DNA from: Pratylenchus scribneri
Taxonomy: Eukaryota > Nematoda > Chromadorea > Rhabditida > Pratylenchidae
DNA length: 64,000 nt
Direction of reading: 5' to 3'
Assembly (NCBI GenBank): GCA_030063045.1
Contig: JAQSEB010000079.1
Location: forward strand, 248,001 to 312,000
Shown here: positions 47,156 through 60,774 of the stretch, one piece after another
How the letters are laid out: every line of letters begins with the position of its first letter
How positions within the stretch are numbered: the stretch's first letter is position 1
Made by a program: the position numbers and the translations under genes
The notes under the pieces: generated by a model
Databases searched by the model: none
Told to the model about the DNA's origin: nothing
Seen by the model: the letters and a program-made list of their open reading frames with translations, nothing else

Positions 47156-47838
47156 GTGGTTATGCAAGAAGAGAACCGAGCCATTACTAGGCGTGAAAGA
47201 GTAGGGAAGAGAACCGAGGCACAACTAGGCGTGAAAGAGTAGGGAAGAGGACCGAGGCATTACTAGGCGTGAAAGAGTAGGGAAGAGGACCGAGACATTA
47301 CTAGGCGTGAAAGAGTAGGGAAGAGGACCGAGGCATTACTAGGCGTGAAAGAGTAGGGAAGAGGACCGAGACATTACTAGGCGTGAAAGAGTAGGGAAGA
47401 GGACCGAGACATTACTAGGCGTGAAAGAGTAGGGAAGAGGACCGAGACATTACTAGGCGTGAAAGAGTAGGGAAGAGGACCGAGGCATTACTAGGCGTGA
47501 AAGAGTAAGCAAGAGAACCGAGGCATTACTAGGCGCGAAAGAATATGGAAGAGAACCGAGGCATTACTTGGCGTGAAAGAGTAAGCAAGAGAACCGAGCC
47601 ATTACTAGGCGTGAAAGAGTAGGGAAGAGAACCGAGACATTACTAGGCGTGAAAGAGTAGGGAAGAGAACCGAGGCATTACTAGGCGTGAAAGAGTAAGC
47701 AAGAGAACCGAGCCATTACTAGGCGTGAAAGAATAGGGAAGAGGACCGAGGCATTACTAGGCGTGAAAAAGTAGGGAAGAGAACCGAGGCATTACTAGGC
47801 GTGAAAGAGTAGGGAAGAGAACCGAAGCCCTACTAGGC
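47156..47838. repeat. 683-bp block type 1 (four copies)
   Basis: Eighteen units: GAGCC, GAGGCACAAC, alternating GGACC GAGGC/GAGAC units, three GAGAC in a row, then GTAAGC, GCGCG...ATATGG with ATTACTTGG, and a tail of AACC units. The same order occurs at 49431-50113, 51745-52427 and 52807-53489. The interval 61721-62327 is the same block without its first two units (607 bp). Confidence 0.85.
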
Positions 47839-50800
47839 GTGGTTATGCAAGAAGAGAACCGAGCCATTACTAGGCGTGAAAGAGTAGGGAAGAGGACCGA
47901 GGCATTACTAGGCGTGAAAGAGTAGGGAAGAGGATCGAGACATTACTAGGCGTGAAAGAGTAGGGAAGAGGACCGAGGCATTACTAGGCGTGAAAGAGTA
48001 AGCAAGAGAACCGAGGCATTACTAGGCGCGAAAGAATATGGAAGAGAACCGAGGCATTACTTGGCGTGAAAGAGTAAGCAAGAGAACCGAGCCATTACTA
48101 GGCGTGAAAGAGTAGGGAAGAGAACCGAGACATTACTAGGCGTGAAAGAGTAGGGAAGAGAACCGAGGCATTACTAGGCGTGAAAGAGTAAGCAAGAGAA
48201 CCGAGCCATTACTAGGCGTGAAAGAATAGGGAAGAGGACCGAGGCATTACTAGGCGTGAAAAAGTAGGGAAGAGAACCGAGGCATTACTAGGCGTGAAAG
48301 AGTAGGGAAGAGAACCGAAGCCCTACTAGGCGTGGTTATGCAAGAAGAGAACCGAGCCATTACTAGGCGTGAAAGAGTAGGGAAGAAAACCGAGGCATTA
48401 CTAGGCGTGAAAGAGTAGGGAAGAGGACCGAGGCATTACTAGGCGTGAAAAAGTAGGGAAGAGAACCGAGGCATTACTAGGCGTGAAAGAGTAGGGAAGA
48501 GAACCGAAGCCCTACTAGGCGTGGTTATGCAAGAAGAGAACCGAGCCATTACTAGGCGTGAAAGAGTAGGGAAGAGAACCGAGGCACAACTAGGCGTGAA
48601 AGAGTAGGGAAGAGGACCGAGGCATTACTAGGCGTGAAAGAGTAGGGAAGAGGACCGAGACATTACTAGGCGTGAAAGAGTAGGGAAGAGGACCGAGGCA
48701 TTACTAGGCGTGAAAGAGTAGGGAAGAGGACCGAGACATTACTAGGCGTGAAAGAGTAGGGAAGAGGACCGAGACATTACTAGGCGTGAAAGAGTAGGGA
48801 AGAGGACCGAGACATTACTAGGCGTGAAAGAGTAGGGAAGAGGACCGAGGCATTACTAGGCGTGATAAAGTAGGGAAGAGGACCGAGAGATTACTAGGCG
48901 TGAAAAAGTAGGGAAGAGGACCGAGGCACAACTAGGCGTGAAAGAGTAGGGAAAAGAACCGAAGCCCTACTAGGCGTGGTTATGCAAGAAGAGAACCGAG
49001 CCATTACTAGGCGTGAAAGAGTAGGGAAGAGGACCGAGGCATTACTAGGCGTGAAAGAGTAAGCAAGAGAACCGAGGCATTACTAGGCGTGAAAGAGTAG
49101 GGAAGAGAACCGAGACATTACTAGGCGTGAAAGAGTAGGGAAGAGGACCGAGGCATTACTAGGCGTGAAAGAGTAAGCAAGAGAACCGAGGCATTACTAG
49201 GCGTGAAAGAGTAGGGAAGAGAACCGAGACATTACTAGGCGTGAAAGAGTAGGGAAGAGGACCGAGGCATTACTAGGCGTGAAAGAGTAAGCAAGAGAAC
49301 CGAGGCATTACTAGGCGTGAAAGAGTAGGGAAGAGAACCGAGACATTAATAGGCGTGAAAGAGTAGGGAAGAGAACCGAGGCACAACTAGGCGTGAAAGA
49401 GTAGGGAAAAGAACCGAAGCCCTACTAGGCGTGGTTATGCAAGAAGAGAACCGAGCCATTACTAGGCGTGAAAGAGTAGGGAAGAGAACCGAGGCACAAC
49501 TAGGCGTGAAAGAGTAGGGAAGAGGACCGAGGCATTACTAGGCGTGAAAGAGTAGGGAAGAGGACCGAGACATTACTAGGCGTGAAAGAGTAGGGAAGAG
49601 GACCGAGGCATTACTAGGCGTGAAAGAGTAGGGAAGAGGACCGAGACATTACTAGGCGTGAAAGAGTAGGGAAGAGGACCGAGACATTACTAGGCGTGAA
49701 AGAGTAGGGAAGAGGACCGAGACATTACTAGGCGTGAAAGAGTAGGGAAGAGGACCGAGGCATTACTAGGCGTGAAAGAGTAAGCAAGAGAACCGAGGCA
49801 TTACTAGGCGCGAAAGAATATGGAAGAGAACCGAGGCATTACTTGGCGTGAAAGAGTAAGCAAGAGAACCGAGCCATTACTAGGCGTGAAAGAGTAGGGA
49901 AGAGAACCGAGACATTACTAGGCGTGAAAGAGTAGGGAAGAGAACCGAGGCATTACTAGGCGTGAAAGAGTAAGCAAGAGAACCGAGCCATTACTAGGCG
50001 TGAAAGAATAGGGAAGAGGACCGAGGCATTACTAGGCGTGAAAAAGTAGGGAAGAGAACCGAGGCATTACTAGGCGTGAAAGAGTAGGGAAGAGAACCGA
50101 AGCCCTACTAGGCGTGGTTATGCAAGAAGAGAACCGAGCCATTACTAGGCGTGAAAGAGTAGGGAAGAGGACCGAGACATTACTAGGCGTGAAAGAGTAG
50201 GGAAGAGGACCGAGGCATTACTAGGCGTGAAAGAGTAGGGAAGAGGACCGAGACATTACTAGGCGTGAAAGAGTAGGGAAGAGGACCGAGCCATTACTAG
50301 GCGTGAAAGAGTAGGGAAGAGAACCGAGGCACAACTAGGCGTGAAAGAGTAGGGAAGAGGACCGAGGCATTACTAGGCGTGAAAGAGTAGGGAAGAGGAT
50401 CGAGACATTACTAGGCGTGAAAGAGTAGGGAAGAGGACCGAGGCATTACTAGGCGTGAAAGAGTAAGCAAGAGAACCGAGGCATTACTAGGCGTGAAAGA
50501 GTAGGGAAGAGAACCGAGGCACAACTAGGCGTGAAAGAGTAGGGAAGAGGACCGAGGCATTACTAGGCGTGAAAGAGTAGGGAAGAGGACCGAGACATTA
50601 CTAGGCGTGAAAGAGTAGGGAAGAGGACCGAGGCATTACTAGGCGTGAAAGAGTAGGGAAGAGGACCGAGACATTACTAGGCGTGAAAGAGTAGGGAAGA
50701 GGACCGAGACATTACTAGGCGTGAAAGAGTAGGGAAGAGGACCGAGACATTACTAGGCGTGAAAGAGTAGGGAAGAGGACCGAGGCATTACTAGGCGTGA

Positions 50801-53319
50801 TAAAGTAGGGAAGAGGACCGAGAGATTACTAGGCGTGAAAAAGTAGGGAAGAGGACCGAGGCACAACTAGGCGTGAAAGAGTAGGGAAGAGGACCGAGGC
50901 ATTACTAGGCGTGAAAGAGTAGGGAAGAGGACCGAGAGATTACTAGGCGTGAAAAAGTAGGGAAGAGGACCGAGGCACAACTAGGCGTGAAAGAGTAGGG
51001 AAAAGAACCGAAGCCCTACTAGGCGTGGTTATGCAAGAAGAGAACCGAGCCATTACTAGGCGTGAAAGAGTAGGGAAGAGGACCGAGGCATTACTAGGCG
51101 TGAAAGAGTAAGCAAGAAAACCGAGGCATTACTAGGCGTGAAAGAGTAGGGAAGAGAACCGAGACATTACTAGGCGTGAAAGAGTAGGGAAGAGGACCGA
51201 GACATTACTAGGCGTGAAAGAGTAGGGAAGAGGACCGAGACATTACTAGGCGTGAAAGAGTAGGGAAGAGGACCGAGGCATTACTAGGCGTGATAAAGTA
51301 GGGAAGAGGACCGAGGCATTACTAGGCGTGAAAGAGTAGGGAAGAGGACCGAGAGATTACTAGGCGTGAAAAAGTAGGGAAGAGGACCGAGGCACAACTA
51401 GGCGTGAAAGAGTAGGGAAAAGAACCGAAGCCCTACTAGGCGTGGTTATGCAAGAAGAGAACCGAGCCATTACTAGGCGTGAAAGAGTAGGGAAGAGGAC
51501 CGAGGCATTACTAGGCGTGAAAGAGTAAGCAAGAGAACCGAGGCATTACTAGGCGTGAAAGAGTAGGGAAGAGGACCGAGGCATTACTAGGCGTGAAAGA
51601 GTAAGCAAGAGAACCGAGGCATTACTAGGCGTGAAAGAGTAGGGAAGAGAACCGAGACATTAATAGGCGTGAAAGAGTAGGGAAGAGAACCGAGGCACAA
51701 CTAGGCGTGAAAGAGTAGGGAAAAGAACCGAAGCCCTACTAGGCGTGGTTATGCAAGAAGAGAACCGAGCCATTACTAGGCGTGAAAGAGTAGGGAAGAG
51801 AACCGAGGCACAACTAGGCGTGAAAGAGTAGGGAAGAGGACCGAGGCATTACTAGGCGTGAAAGAGTAGGGAAGAGGACCGAGACATTACTAGGCGTGAA
51901 AGAGTAGGGAAGAGGACCGAGGCATTACTAGGCGTGAAAGAGTAGGGAAGAGGACCGAGACATTACTAGGCGTGAAAGAGTAGGGAAGAGGACCGAGACA
52001 TTACTAGGCGTGAAAGAGTAGGGAAGAGGACCGAGACATTACTAGGCGTGAAAGAGTAGGGAAGAGGACCGAGGCATTACTAGGCGTGAAAGAGTAAGCA
52101 AGAGAACCGAGGCATTACTAGGCGCGAAAGAATATGGAAGAGAACCGAGGCATTACTTGGCGTGAAAGAGTAAGCAAGAGAACCGAGCCATTACTAGGCG
52201 TGAAAGAGTAGGGAAGAGAACCGAGACATTACTAGGCGTGAAAGAGTAGGGAAGAGAACCGAGGCATTACTAGGCGTGAAAGAGTAAGCAAGAGAACCGA
52301 GCCATTACTAGGCGTGAAAGAATAGGGAAGAGGACCGAGGCATTACTAGGCGTGAAAAAGTAGGGAAGAGAACCGAGGCATTACTAGGCGTGAAAGAGTA
52401 GGGAAGAGAACCGAAGCCCTACTAGGCGTGGTTATGCAAGAAGAGAACCGAGCCATTACTAGGCGTGAAAGAGTAGGGAAGAAAACCGAGGCATTACTAG
52501 GCGTGAAAGAGTAGGGAAGAGGACCGAGACATTACTAGGCGTGAAAGAGTAGGGAAGAGGACCGAGGCATTACTAGGCGTGAAAGAGTAGGGAAGAGAAC
52601 CGAGACATTACTAGGCGTGAAAGAGTAGGGAAGAGGACCGAGGCATTACTAGGCGTGAAAGAATAGGGAAGAGGACCGAGACATTACTAGGCGTGAAAGA
52701 GTAGGGAAGAGAACCGAGACATTAATAGGCGTGAAAGAGTAGGGAAGAGAACCGAGGCACAACTAGGCGTGAAAGAGTAGGGAAAAGAACCGAAGCCCTA
52801 CTAGGCGTGGTTATGCAAGAAGAGAACCGAGCCATTACTAGGCGTGAAAGAGTAGGGAAGAGAACCGAGGCACAACTAGGCGTGAAAGAGTAGGGAAGAG
52901 GACCGAGGCATTACTAGGCGTGAAAGAGTAGGGAAGAGGACCGAGACATTACTAGGCGTGAAAGAGTAGGGAAGAGGACCGAGGCATTACTAGGCGTGAA
53001 AGAGTAGGGAAGAGGACCGAGACATTACTAGGCGTGAAAGAGTAGGGAAGAGGACCGAGACATTACTAGGCGTGAAAGAGTAGGGAAGAGGACCGAGACA
53101 TTACTAGGCGTGAAAGAGTAGGGAAGAGGACCGAGGCATTACTAGGCGTGAAAGAGTAAGCAAGAGAACCGAGGCATTACTAGGCGCGAAAGAATATGGA
53201 AGAGAACCGAGGCATTACTTGGCGTGAAAGAGTAAGCAAGAGAACCGAGCCATTACTAGGCGTGAAAGAGTAGGGAAGAGAACCGAGACATTACTAGGCG
53301 TGAAAGAGTAGGGAAGAGA

Positions 53320-56300
53320 ACCGAGGCATTACTAGGCGTGAAAGAGTAAGCAAGAGAACCGAGCCATTACTAGGCGTGAAAGAATAGGGAAGAGGACCGA
53401 GGCATTACTAGGCGTGAAAAAGTAGGGAAGAGAACCGAGGCATTACTAGGCGTGAAAGAGTAGGGAAGAGAACCGAAGCCCTACTAGGCGTGGTTATGCA
53501 AGAAGAGAACCGAGCCATTACTAGGCGTGAAAGAGTAGGGAAGAGGACCGAGACATTACTAGGCGTGAAAGAGTAGGGAAGAGGACCGAGGCATTACTAG
53601 GCGTGAAAGAGTAGGGAAGAGGACCGAGACATTACTAGGCGTGAAAGAGTAGGGAAGAGGACCGAGCCATTACTAGGCGTGAAAGAGTAGGGAAGAGAAC
53701 CGAGGCACAACTAGGCGTGAAAGAGTAGGGAAGAGGACCGAGGCATTACTAGGCGTGAAAGAGTAGGGAAGAGGATCGAGACATTACTAGGCGTGAAAGA
53801 GTAGGGAAGAGGACCGAGGCATTACTAGGCGTGAAAGAGTAAGCAAGAGAACCGAGGCATTACTAGGCGCGAAAGAATATGGAAGAGAACCGAGGCATTA
53901 CTTGGCGTGAAAGAGTAAGCAAGAGAACCGAGCCATTACTAGGCGTGAAAGAGTAGGGAAGAGAACCGAGACATTACTAGGCGTGAAAGAGTAGGGAAGA
54001 GAACCGAGGCATTACTAGGCGTGAAAGAGTAAGCAAGAGAACCGAGCCATTACTAGGCGTGAAAGAATAGGGAAGAGGACCGAGGCATTACTAGGCGTGA
54101 AAAAGTAGGGAAGAGAACCGAGGCATTACTAGGCGTGAAAGAGTAGGGAAGAGAACCGAAGCCCTACTAGGCGTGGTTATGCAAGAAGAGAACCGAGCCA
54201 TTACTAGGCGTGAAAGAGTAGGGAAGAAAACCGAGGCATTACTAGGCGTGAAAGAGTAGGGAAGAGGACCGAGGCATTACTAGGCGTGAAAAAGTAGGGA
54301 AGAGAACCGAGGCATTACTAGGCGTGAAAGAGTAGGGAAGAGAACCGAAGCCCTACTAGGCGTGGTTATGCAAGAAGAGAACCGAGCCATTACTAGGCGT
54401 GAAAGAGTAGGGAAGAGAACCGAGGCACAACTAGGCGTGAAAGAGTAGGGAAGAGGACCGAGGCATTACTAGGCGTGAAAGAGTAGGGAAGAGGACCGAG
54501 ACATTACTAGGCGTGAAAGAGTAGGGAAGAGGACCGAGGCATTACTAGGCGTGAAAGAGTAGGGAAGAGGACCGAGACATTACTAGGCGTGAAAGAGTAG
54601 GGAAGAGGACCGAGACATTACTAGGCGTGAAAGAGTAGGGAAGAGGACCGAGACATTACTAGGCGTGAAAGAGTAGGGAAGAGGACCGAGGCATTACTAG
54701 GCGTGATAAAGTAGGGAAGAGGACCGAGAGATTACTAGGCGTGAAAAAGTAGGGAAGAGGACCGAGGCACAACTAGGCGTGAAAGAGTAGGGAAGAGGAC
54801 CGAGGCATTACTAGGCGTGAAAGAGTAGGGAAGAGGACCGAGAGATTACTAGGCGTGAAAAAGTAGGGAAGAGGACCGAGGCACAACTAGGCGTGAAAGA
54901 GTAGGGAAAAGAACCGAAGCCCTACTAGGCGTGGTTATGCAAGAAGAGAACCGAGCCATTACTAGGCGTGAAAGAGTAGGGAAGAGGACCGAGGCATTAC
55001 TAGGCGTGAAAGAGTAAGCAAGAGAACCGAGGCATTACTAGGCGTGAAAGAGTAGGGAAGAGAACCGAGACATTACTAGGCGTGAAAGAGTAGGGAAGAG
55101 GACCGAGACATTACTAGGCGTGAAAGAGTAGGGAAGAGGACCGAGACATTACTAGGCGTGAAAGAGTAGGGAAGAGGACCGAGGCATTACTAGGCGTGAT
55201 AAAGTAGGGAAGAGGACCGAGAGATTACTAGGCGTGAAAAAGTAGGGAAGAGGACCGAGGCACAACTAGGCGTGAAAGAGTAGGGAAGAGGACCGAGGCA
55301 CAACTAGGCGTGAAAGAGTAGGGAAAAGAACCGAAGCACTACTAGGCGTGGTTATGCAAGAAGAGAACCGAGCCATTACTAGGCGTGAAAGAGTAGGGAA
55401 GAGGACCGAGGCATTACTAGGCGTGAAAGAGTAAGCAAGAGAACCGAGGCATTACTAGGCGTGAAAGAGTAGGGAAGAGAACCGAGACATTACTAGGCGT
55501 GAAAGAGTAGGGAAGAGGACCGAGGCATTACTAGGCGTGAAAGAGTAAGCAAGAGAACCGAGGCATTACTAGGCGTGAAAGAGTAGGGAAGAGAACCGAG
55601 ACATTAATAGGCGTGAAAGAGTAGGGAAGAGAACCGAGGCACAACTAGGCGTGAAAGAGTAGGGAAGAGAACCGAGACATTACTAGGCGTGAAAGAGTAG
55701 GGAAGAGAACCGAGGCATTACTAGGCGTGAAAGAGTAAGCAAGAGAACCGAGCCATTACTAGGCGTGAAAGAATAGGGAAGAGGACCGAGGCATTACTAG
55801 GCGTGAAAAAGTAGGGAAGAGAACCGAGGCATTACTAGGCGTGAAAGAGTAGGGAAGAGAACCGAAGCCCTACTAGGCGTGGTTATGCAAGAAGAGAACC
55901 GAGCCATTACTAGGCGTGAAAGAGTAGGGAAGAAAACCGAGGCATTACTAGGCGTGAAAGAGTAGGGAAGAGGACCGAGAGATTACTAGGCGTGAAAGAG
56001 TAGGGAAGAGGACCGAGGCATTACTAGGCGTGAAAGAGTAGGAAAGAGGACCGAGACATTACTAGGCGTGAAACAGTAAGTAAGAGAACCGAGGCATTAC
56101 TAGGCGTGAAAGAGTAGGGAAGAGGACCGAGGCATTACTAGGCGTGATAAAGTAGGGAAGAGGACCGAGGCATTACTAGGCGTGGAAGAGTAAGCAATAG
56201 AACCGAGCCATTACTAGGCGTGAAAGAATAGGGAAGAGGACCGAGGCATTACTAGGCGTGAAAGAGTAGGAAAGAGAACCGAGGCATTACTAGGCGTGAA

Positions 56301-56620
56301 AGAGTAGGGAAGAGGACCGAGGCATTACTAGGCGTGAAAGAGTAGGGAAGAGGACCGAGGCATTACTAGGCGTGAAAGAGTAGGGAAGAGGACCGAGACA
56401 TTACTAGGCGTGAAAGAGTAGGGAAGAGGACCGAGGCATTACTAGGCGTGAAAGAGTAAGCAAGAGAACCGAGGCATTACTAGGCGTGAAAGAGTAAGCA
56501 AGAGAACCGAGGCATTACTAGGCGCGAAAGAATATGGAAGAGAACCGAGGCATTACTAGGCGTGAAAGAGTAGGGAAGAGAACCGATGCCCTACTAGGCG
56601 TGAAAGAGTAGGGAAGAGGA
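53320..56620. repeat. Segmental copy E1 (offset 3452 bp)
   Basis: Markers at 53490, 54173, 54362, 54931, 55348 and 55879 correspond to 56942, 57625, 57814, 58383, 58800 and 59331, each 3452 bp apart (91 monomers, six short). Shared private variants are GAAGCACTAC at the 55348/58800 markers, GTGAAACAGTAAGTAAG near 56070/59522 and GTGGAAGAGTAAGCAATAG near 56182/59634. The match ends after the GATGCC at 56585/60037, where E2 has GAATCG and E1 has GGACCGAGAC. Confidence 0.92.
53490..54172. repeat. 683-bp block type 2 (three copies)
   Basis: Also eighteen units, but it opens with GAGCC, GAGAC, GAGGC, GAGAC, GAGCC, GAGGCACAAC and contains the GGATCGAGAC unit. Copies are at 56942-57624 and 62328-63010. 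The block starting at 50114 begins the same way and then diverges after its GGATCGAGAC unit; the block at 47839 (493 bp) carries GGATCGAGAC but lacks five units. Confidence 0.85.
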
Positions 56621-56769
56621 CCGAGACATTACTAGGCGTGAAAGAGTAGGGAAGAGGACCGAGGCATTACTAGGCGTGAAAGAGTAAGCAAGAGAACCGA
56701 GGCATTACTAGGCGTGAAAGAGTAAGCAAGAGAACCGAGGCATTACTAGGCGCGAAAGAATATGGAAGA

Positions 56770-59700
56770 GAACCGAGGCATTACTAGGCGTGAAAGAGTA
56801 AGCAAGAGAACCGAGCCATTACTAGGCGTGAAAGAATAGGGAAGAGGACCGAGGCATTACTAGGCGTGAAAAAGTAGGGAAGAGAACCGAGGCATTACTA
56901 GGCGTGAAAGAGTAGGGAAGAGAACCGAAGCCCTACTAGGCGTGGTTATGCAAGAAGAGAACCGAGCCATTACTAGGCGTGAAAGAGTAGGGAAGAGGAC
57001 CGAGACATTACTAGGCGTGAAAGAGTAGGGAAGAGGACCGAGGCATTACTAGGCGTGAAAGAGTAGGGAAGAGGACCGAGACATTACTAGGCGTGAAAGA
57101 GTAGGGAAGAGGACCGAGCCATTACTAGGCGTGAAAGAGTAGGGAAGAGAACCGAGGCACAACTAGGCGTGAAAGAGTAGGGAAGAGGACCGAGGCATTA
57201 CTAGGCGTGAAAGAGTAGGGAAGAGGATCGAGACATTACTAGGCGTGAAAGAGTAGGGAAGAGGACCGAGGCATTACTAGGCGTGAAAGAGTAAGCAAGA
57301 GAACCGAGGCATTACTAGGCGCGAAAGAATATGGAAGAGAACCGAGGCATTACTTGGCGTGAAAGAGTAAGCAAGAGAACCGAGCCATTACTAGGCGTGA
57401 AAGAGTAGGGAAGAGAACCGAGACATTACTAGGCGTGAAAGAGTAGGGAAGAGAACCGAGGCATTACTAGGCGTGAAAGAGTAAGCAAGAGAACCGAGCC
57501 ATTACTAGGCGTGAAAGAATAGGGAAGAGGACCGAGGCATTACTAGGCGTGAAAAAGTAGGGAAGAGAACCGAGGCATTACTAGGCGTGAAAGAGTAGGG
57601 AAGAGAACCGAAGCCCTACTAGGCGTGGTTATGCAAGAAGAGAACCGAGCCATTACTAGGCGTGAAAGAGTAGGGAAGAAAACCGAGGCATTACTAGGCG
57701 TGAAAGAGTAGGGAAGAGGACCGAGGCATTACTAGGCGTGAAAAAGTAGGGAAGAGAACCGAGGCATTACTAGGCGTGAAAGAGTAGGGAAGAGAACCGA
57801 AGCCCTACTAGGCGTGGTTATGCAAGAAGAGAACCGAGCCATTACTAGGCGTGAAAGAGTAGGGAAGAGAACCGAGGCACAACTAGGCGTGAAAGAGTAG
57901 GGAAGAGGACCGAGGCATTACTAGGCGTGAAAGAGTAGGGAAGAGGACCGAGACATTACTAGGCGTGAAAGAGTAGGGAAGAGGACCGAGGCATTACTAG
58001 GCGTGAAAGAGTAGGGAAGAGGACCGAGACATTACTAGGCGTGAAAGAGTAGGGAAGAGGACCGAGACATTACTAGGCGTGAAAGAGTAGGGAAGAGGAC
58101 CGAGACATTACTAGGCGTGAAAGAGTAGGGAAGAGGACCGAGGCATTACTAGGCGTGATAAAGTAGGGAAGAGGACCGAGAGATTACTAGGCGTGAAAAA
58201 GTAGGGAAGAGGACCGAGGCACAACTAGGCGTGAAAGAGTAGGGAAGAGGACCGAGGCATTACTAGGCGTGAAAGAGTAGGGAAGAGGACCGAGAGATTA
58301 CTAGGCGTGAAAAAGTAGGGAAGAGGACCGAGGCACAACTAGGCGTGAAAGAGTAGGGAAAAGAACCGAAGCCCTACTAGGCGTGGTTATGCAAGAAGAG
58401 AACCGAGCCATTACTAGGCGTGAAAGAGTAGGGAAGAGGACCGAGGCATTACTAGGCGTGAAAGAGTAAGCAAGAGAACCGAGGCATTACTAGGCGTGAA
58501 AGAGTAGGGAAGAGAACCGAGACATTACTAGGCGTGAAAGAGTAGGGAAGAGGACCGAGACATTACTAGGCGTGAAAGAGTAGGGAAGAGGACCGAGACA
58601 TTACTAGGCGTGAAAGAGTAGGGAAGAGGACCGAGGCATTACTAGGCGTGATAAAGTAGGGAAGAGGACCGAGAGATTACTAGGCGTGAAAAAGTAGGGA
58701 AGAGGACCGAGGCACAACTAGGCGTGAAAGAGTAGGGAAGAGGACCGAGGCACAACTAGGCGTGAAAGAGTAGGGAAAAGAACCGAAGCACTACTAGGCG
58801 TGGTTATGCAAGAAGAGAACCGAGCCATTACTAGGCGTGAAAGAGTAGGGAAGAGGACCGAGGCATTACTAGGCGTGAAAGAGTAAGCAAGAGAACCGAG
58901 GCATTACTAGGCGTGAAAGAGTAGGGAAGAGAACCGAGACATTACTAGGCGTGAAAGAGTAGGGAAGAGGACCGAGGCATTACTAGGCGTGAAAGAGTAA
59001 GCAAGAGAACCGAGGCATTACTAGGCGTGAAAGAGTAGGGAAGAGAACCGAGACATTAATAGGCGTGAAAGAGTAGGGAAGAGAACCGAGGCACAACTAG
59101 GCGTGAAAGAGTAGGGAAGAGAACCGAGACATTACTAGGCGTGAAAGAGTAGGGAAGAGAACCGAGGCATTACTAGGCGTGAAAGAGTAAGCAAGAGAAC
59201 CGAGCCATTACTAGGCGTGAAAGAATAGGGAAGAGGACCGAGGCATTACTAGGCGTGAAAAAGTAGGGAAGAGAACCGAGGCATTACTAGGCGTGAAAGA
59301 GTAGGGAAGAGAACCGAAGCCCTACTAGGCGTGGTTATGCAAGAAGAGAACCGAGCCATTACTAGGCGTGAAAGAGTAGGGAAGAAAACCGAGGCATTAC
59401 TAGGCGTGAAAGAGTAGGGAAGAGGACCGAGAGATTACTAGGCGTGAAAGAGTAGGGAAGAGGACCGAGGCATTACTAGGCGTGAAAGAGTAGGAAAGAG
59501 GACCGAGACATTACTAGGCGTGAAACAGTAAGTAAGAGAACCGAGGCATTACTAGGCGTGAAAGAGTAGGGAAGAGGACCGAGGCATTACTAGGCGTGAT
59601 AAAGTAGGGAAGAGGACCGAGGCATTACTAGGCGTGGAAGAGTAAGCAATAGAACCGAGCCATTACTAGGCGTGAAAGAATAGGGAAGAGGACCGAGGCA

Positions 59701-60072
59701 TTACTAGGCGTGAAAGAGTAGGAAAGAGAACCGAGGCATTACTAGGCGTGAAAGAGTAGGGAAGAGGACCGAGGCATTACTAGGCGTGAAAGAGTAGGGA
59801 AGAGGACCGAGGCATTACTAGGCGTGAAAGAGTAGGGAAGAGGACCGAGACATTACTAGGCGTGAAAGAGTAGGGAAGAGGACCGAGGCATTACTAGGCG
59901 TGAAAGAGTAAGCAAGAGAACCGAGGCATTACTAGGCGTGAAAGAGTAAGCAAGAGAACCGAGGCATTACTAGGCGCGAAAGAATATGGAAGAGAACCGA
60001 GGCATTACTAGGCGTGAAAGAGTAGGGAAGAGAACCGATGCCCTACTAGGCGTGAAAGAGTAGGGAAGAGAA
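56770..60072. repeat. Segmental copy E2 (offset 3452 bp)
   Basis: Second, nearly adjacent copy of 53320-56620. Its left end joins at a GCGCG...ATATGG unit near 56762, where E1 has an ordinary GTAGGG unit. The stretch near 59,380-60,000 has several otherwise unseen units (GTAGGAAAG, CAGTAAGTAAG, GCAATAG). These are shared with E1, so they predate the duplication. Confidence 0.92.
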
Positions 60073-60774
60073 TCGAGGCATTACTAGGCGTGAAAGAGTA
60101 GGGAAGAGGACCGAGGCATTACTAGGCGTGAAAGAGTAGGGAAGAGGACCGAGACATTACTAGGCGTGAAAGAGTAGGGAAGAGGACCGAGGCATTACTA
60201 GGCGTGAAAGAGTAAGCAAGAGAACCGAGGCATTACTAGGCGTGAAAGAGTAAGCAAGAGAACCGAGGCATTACTAGGCGCGAAAGAATATGGAAGAGAA
60301 CCGAGGCATTACTTGGCGTGAAAGAGTAAGCAAGAGAAACGAGCCATTACTAGGCGTGAAAGAGTAAGCAAGAGAACCGAGGCATTACTAGGCGTGAAAG
60401 AGTAGGGAAGAGAACCGAGACATTACTAGGTGTGAAAGAGTAGGGAAGAGGACCGAGGCATTACTAGGCGTGAAAGAGTAAGCAAGAGAACCGAGGCATT
60501 ACTAGGCGTGAAAGAGTAGGGAAGAGAACCGAGACATTACTAGGCGTGAAAGAGTAAGCAAGAGAACCGAGGCATTACTAGGCGTGAAAGAGTAGGGAAG
60601 AGAACCGAGACATTAATAGGCGTGAAAGAGTAGGGAAGAGGACCGAGGCATTACTAGGCGTGAAAGAGTAGGAAAGAGGACCGAGACATTAATAGGCGTG
60701 AAAGAGTAGGGAAGAGAACCGAGGCACAACTAGGCGTGAAAGAGTAGGGAAAAGAACCGAAGCCCTACTAGGCG

